Source: JBBRGG01 sp038240875 (lineage in GTDB: Bacteria; Planctomycetota; Phycisphaerae; Phycisphaerales; UBA1924). From it: 14,375 nucleotides of DNA. Position 1 is the stretch's first letter, and each line of letters starts with the position of its first letter. The stretch lies in assembly GCA_038240875.1 (NCBI GenBank), contig JBBRGG010000074.1, positions 1-14,375 of the forward strand, in the 5' to 3' direction. The translations under genes were made by a program, and so were the position numbers. This document shows, piece after piece, positions 13,432 through 14,375 of the stretch. The notes beneath the pieces were generated by a model, which was given only the letters and a program-made list of their open reading frames with translations, did no database searches and was not told where the DNA came from.

Positions 13432-14322
13432 TCAGCGGTTGCCACGCACCCGTTCTACACCACACGCGATGGAAAACAGCACCGTGAGAACGCAGACAAT
13501 CGTCGCGCCGAGTGGAAAGCCCGCCTCGAAGCTCGCAACGATGCCGCCAAGGACACCTACAACCGCGGCGACAATTGCCCAGACAATCACGATGCTCATG
13601 CGTCGAGAAAGCCGTAACGCAATTGCGCCGGGAAGCACGAGCATTGCCGTGGCGAGGACTACGCCAGCGAGCTTCATGACCGTGACCGTCGCGAGAGCGA
13701 GCATCACCATCAAGAGAATTTGCATAGTGCGGGCAGGAACACCCCACGCGCGAGACGCATTCTCATCAAATGTCCAGAAAATAATCGGTCTGCGGACAAC
13801 ATAGAGAGTGCAACTGATCGCGACGGTAATACCGATTGCGATCCACGCATCGAGCCAGCCAACTTCAAGAAGGTTCCCGAAGAGAAAACTCTCCCATTTG
13901 ATGGTACTCCGCGACACGTAGACCAATATCGAGCCAAGAGCCATCGAGGCGACGAGGATGATGCCGATGGCAGTGTCGGCTTCGACGCCGCCTTTACGCG
14001 CGAGCACGCCGACCATTAGCGCGGCGGCGAGGCAAAATACAAAGACGATCGCATACTGCGCGAGCGACACGCCCGCGCCAGTCCCCATCGCCGAACCAAG
14101 TGCCGTACCACCTGCAGCCCCGAGGAACGAAGCGACCAACGCGGCGACACCGATGCCGCCAAAGGCCGCATGGCTGATGCCCTGGCCTACGAATGCGAGG
14201 CGCTTGATCACGACAAAGACGCTCAGGAGCGCACACAAAAAAGCGCTCGCAAGTCCCGCGACCACGCAAGGCAAAAGGATCCCCAGCATTTCAGGATCGG
14301 CGAAGTAACTCCACGTATTCAT
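13432..14322 (-). CDS. ABC-3 family metal-ion (zinc/manganese-type) transporter permease
   Basis: Inner-membrane permease of the ZnuB/MntB/TroC family. The 296-residue, strongly hydrophobic protein has about eight to nine membrane segments. Family landmarks are VVIKRLAFVGQGISHAAFGG (37-56), the SFLFGNLLEVGW stretch after segment five, FDENASRAWGVPA, and MKLAGVVLATAMLVLPGAIA (about 215-234). The metal cannot be told from the permease alone. The ATG at 14322 overlaps the stop of the preceding gene (ATGA), as expected in an ATPase-permease operon. It has no strong ribosome-binding site of its own, so translational coupling is likely. It converges on hflX. Confidence 0.93.
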   Translation of the reverse strand: MNTWSYFADPEMLGILLPCVVAGLASAFLCALLSVFVVIKRLAFVGQGISHAAFGGIGVAALVASFLGAAGGTALGSAMGTGAGVSLAQYAIVFVFCLAAALMVGVLARKGGVEADTAIGIILVASMALGSILVYVSRSTIKWESFLFGNLLEVGWLDAWIAIGITVAISCTLYVVRRPIIFWTFDENASRAWGVPARTMQILLMVMLALATVTVMKLAGVVLATAMLVLPGAIALRLSRRMSIVIVWAIVAAVVGVLGGIVASFEAGFPLGATIVCVLTVLFSIACGVERVRGNR

Positions 14323-14375
14323 GGCGCGCCACTGTTGCTTTGGCCGCCGCTGCTGCCAACTTCGCGACCCCGAGT
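14319..14375 (-). CDS. 3' end of upstream gene, probably the ABC ATPase partner
   Basis: Only 18 sense codons and a TGA are visible. The end reads GSSGGQSNSGAP, a non-conserved Gly/Ser-rich tail. The stop overlaps the permease ATG. Its identity as the metal transporter ATPase is inferred only from operon layout. Confidence 0.45.
   Translation of the reverse strand, partial: TRGREVGSSGGQSNSGAP

Overview
The window looks like chromosomal DNA of a planctomycete, most likely of the Phycisphaerae type. This is judged from gene style, not from a marker gene. The rhomboid has a DRDY-type N-terminus. A release-factor-like GGQ protein carries an extra C-terminal domain. mlaF and mlaD are paired without mlaE, and several housekeeping proteins carry long low-complexity insertions or tails. 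No mobile element, CRISPR array, tRNA or rRNA was seen.

Left part (1-5041, all minus strand). In transcription order there is a Nudix hydrolase of the ADP-ribose pyrophosphatase type (4439-5041), then a repeat-rich gene-free stretch (3956-4438). Next come a site-2-protease-like membrane protein whose metal-binding HExxH is replaced by RESAR (2363-3955), a rhomboid intramembrane serine protease with an intact Ser/His pair (1189-2169), and tgt (1-1068, 3' end off the window). The rhomboid and the dead-looking site-2-protease homologue end in the same ~33-residue module. This makes the pair the most unusual thing in the window: a catalytic and an apparently non-catalytic member of two unrelated intramembrane protease families, side by side with a shared tail.

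Middle (5202-7182, plus strand). mlaF (ABC ATPase) and mlaD (MCE-domain membrane protein) form the core of a lipid transport system. The MlaE permease is not adjacent.

Right-middle (7190-10967, minus strand). A tight three-gene operon holds an S41/CtpA-type PDZ protease, tsaD (tRNA t6A synthesis) and a GGQ release-factor-like protein. Both junctions are stop/start overlaps (ATGA and TAATG). The operon converges on mlaD with only 7 bp between stop codons.

Right part (10968-14375). A 734-bp gene-poor stretch holds a polypurine tract and small open frames, including a possible decayed gene with a C-terminal sorting-signal-like tail. It is followed by hflX (plus strand; ribosome-associated GTPase with a lysine-rich histone H1-like tail). 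Converging on hflX from the right edge is an ABC-3 family metal-ion permease, preceded by the last codons of a gene that overlaps it by ATGA, probably its ATPase partner.

The recurrent themes are translation and tRNA modification (tgt, tsaD, GGQ factor, hflX) and envelope proteolysis or transport (rhomboid, site-2-protease homologue, S41 protease, Mla, metal permease).
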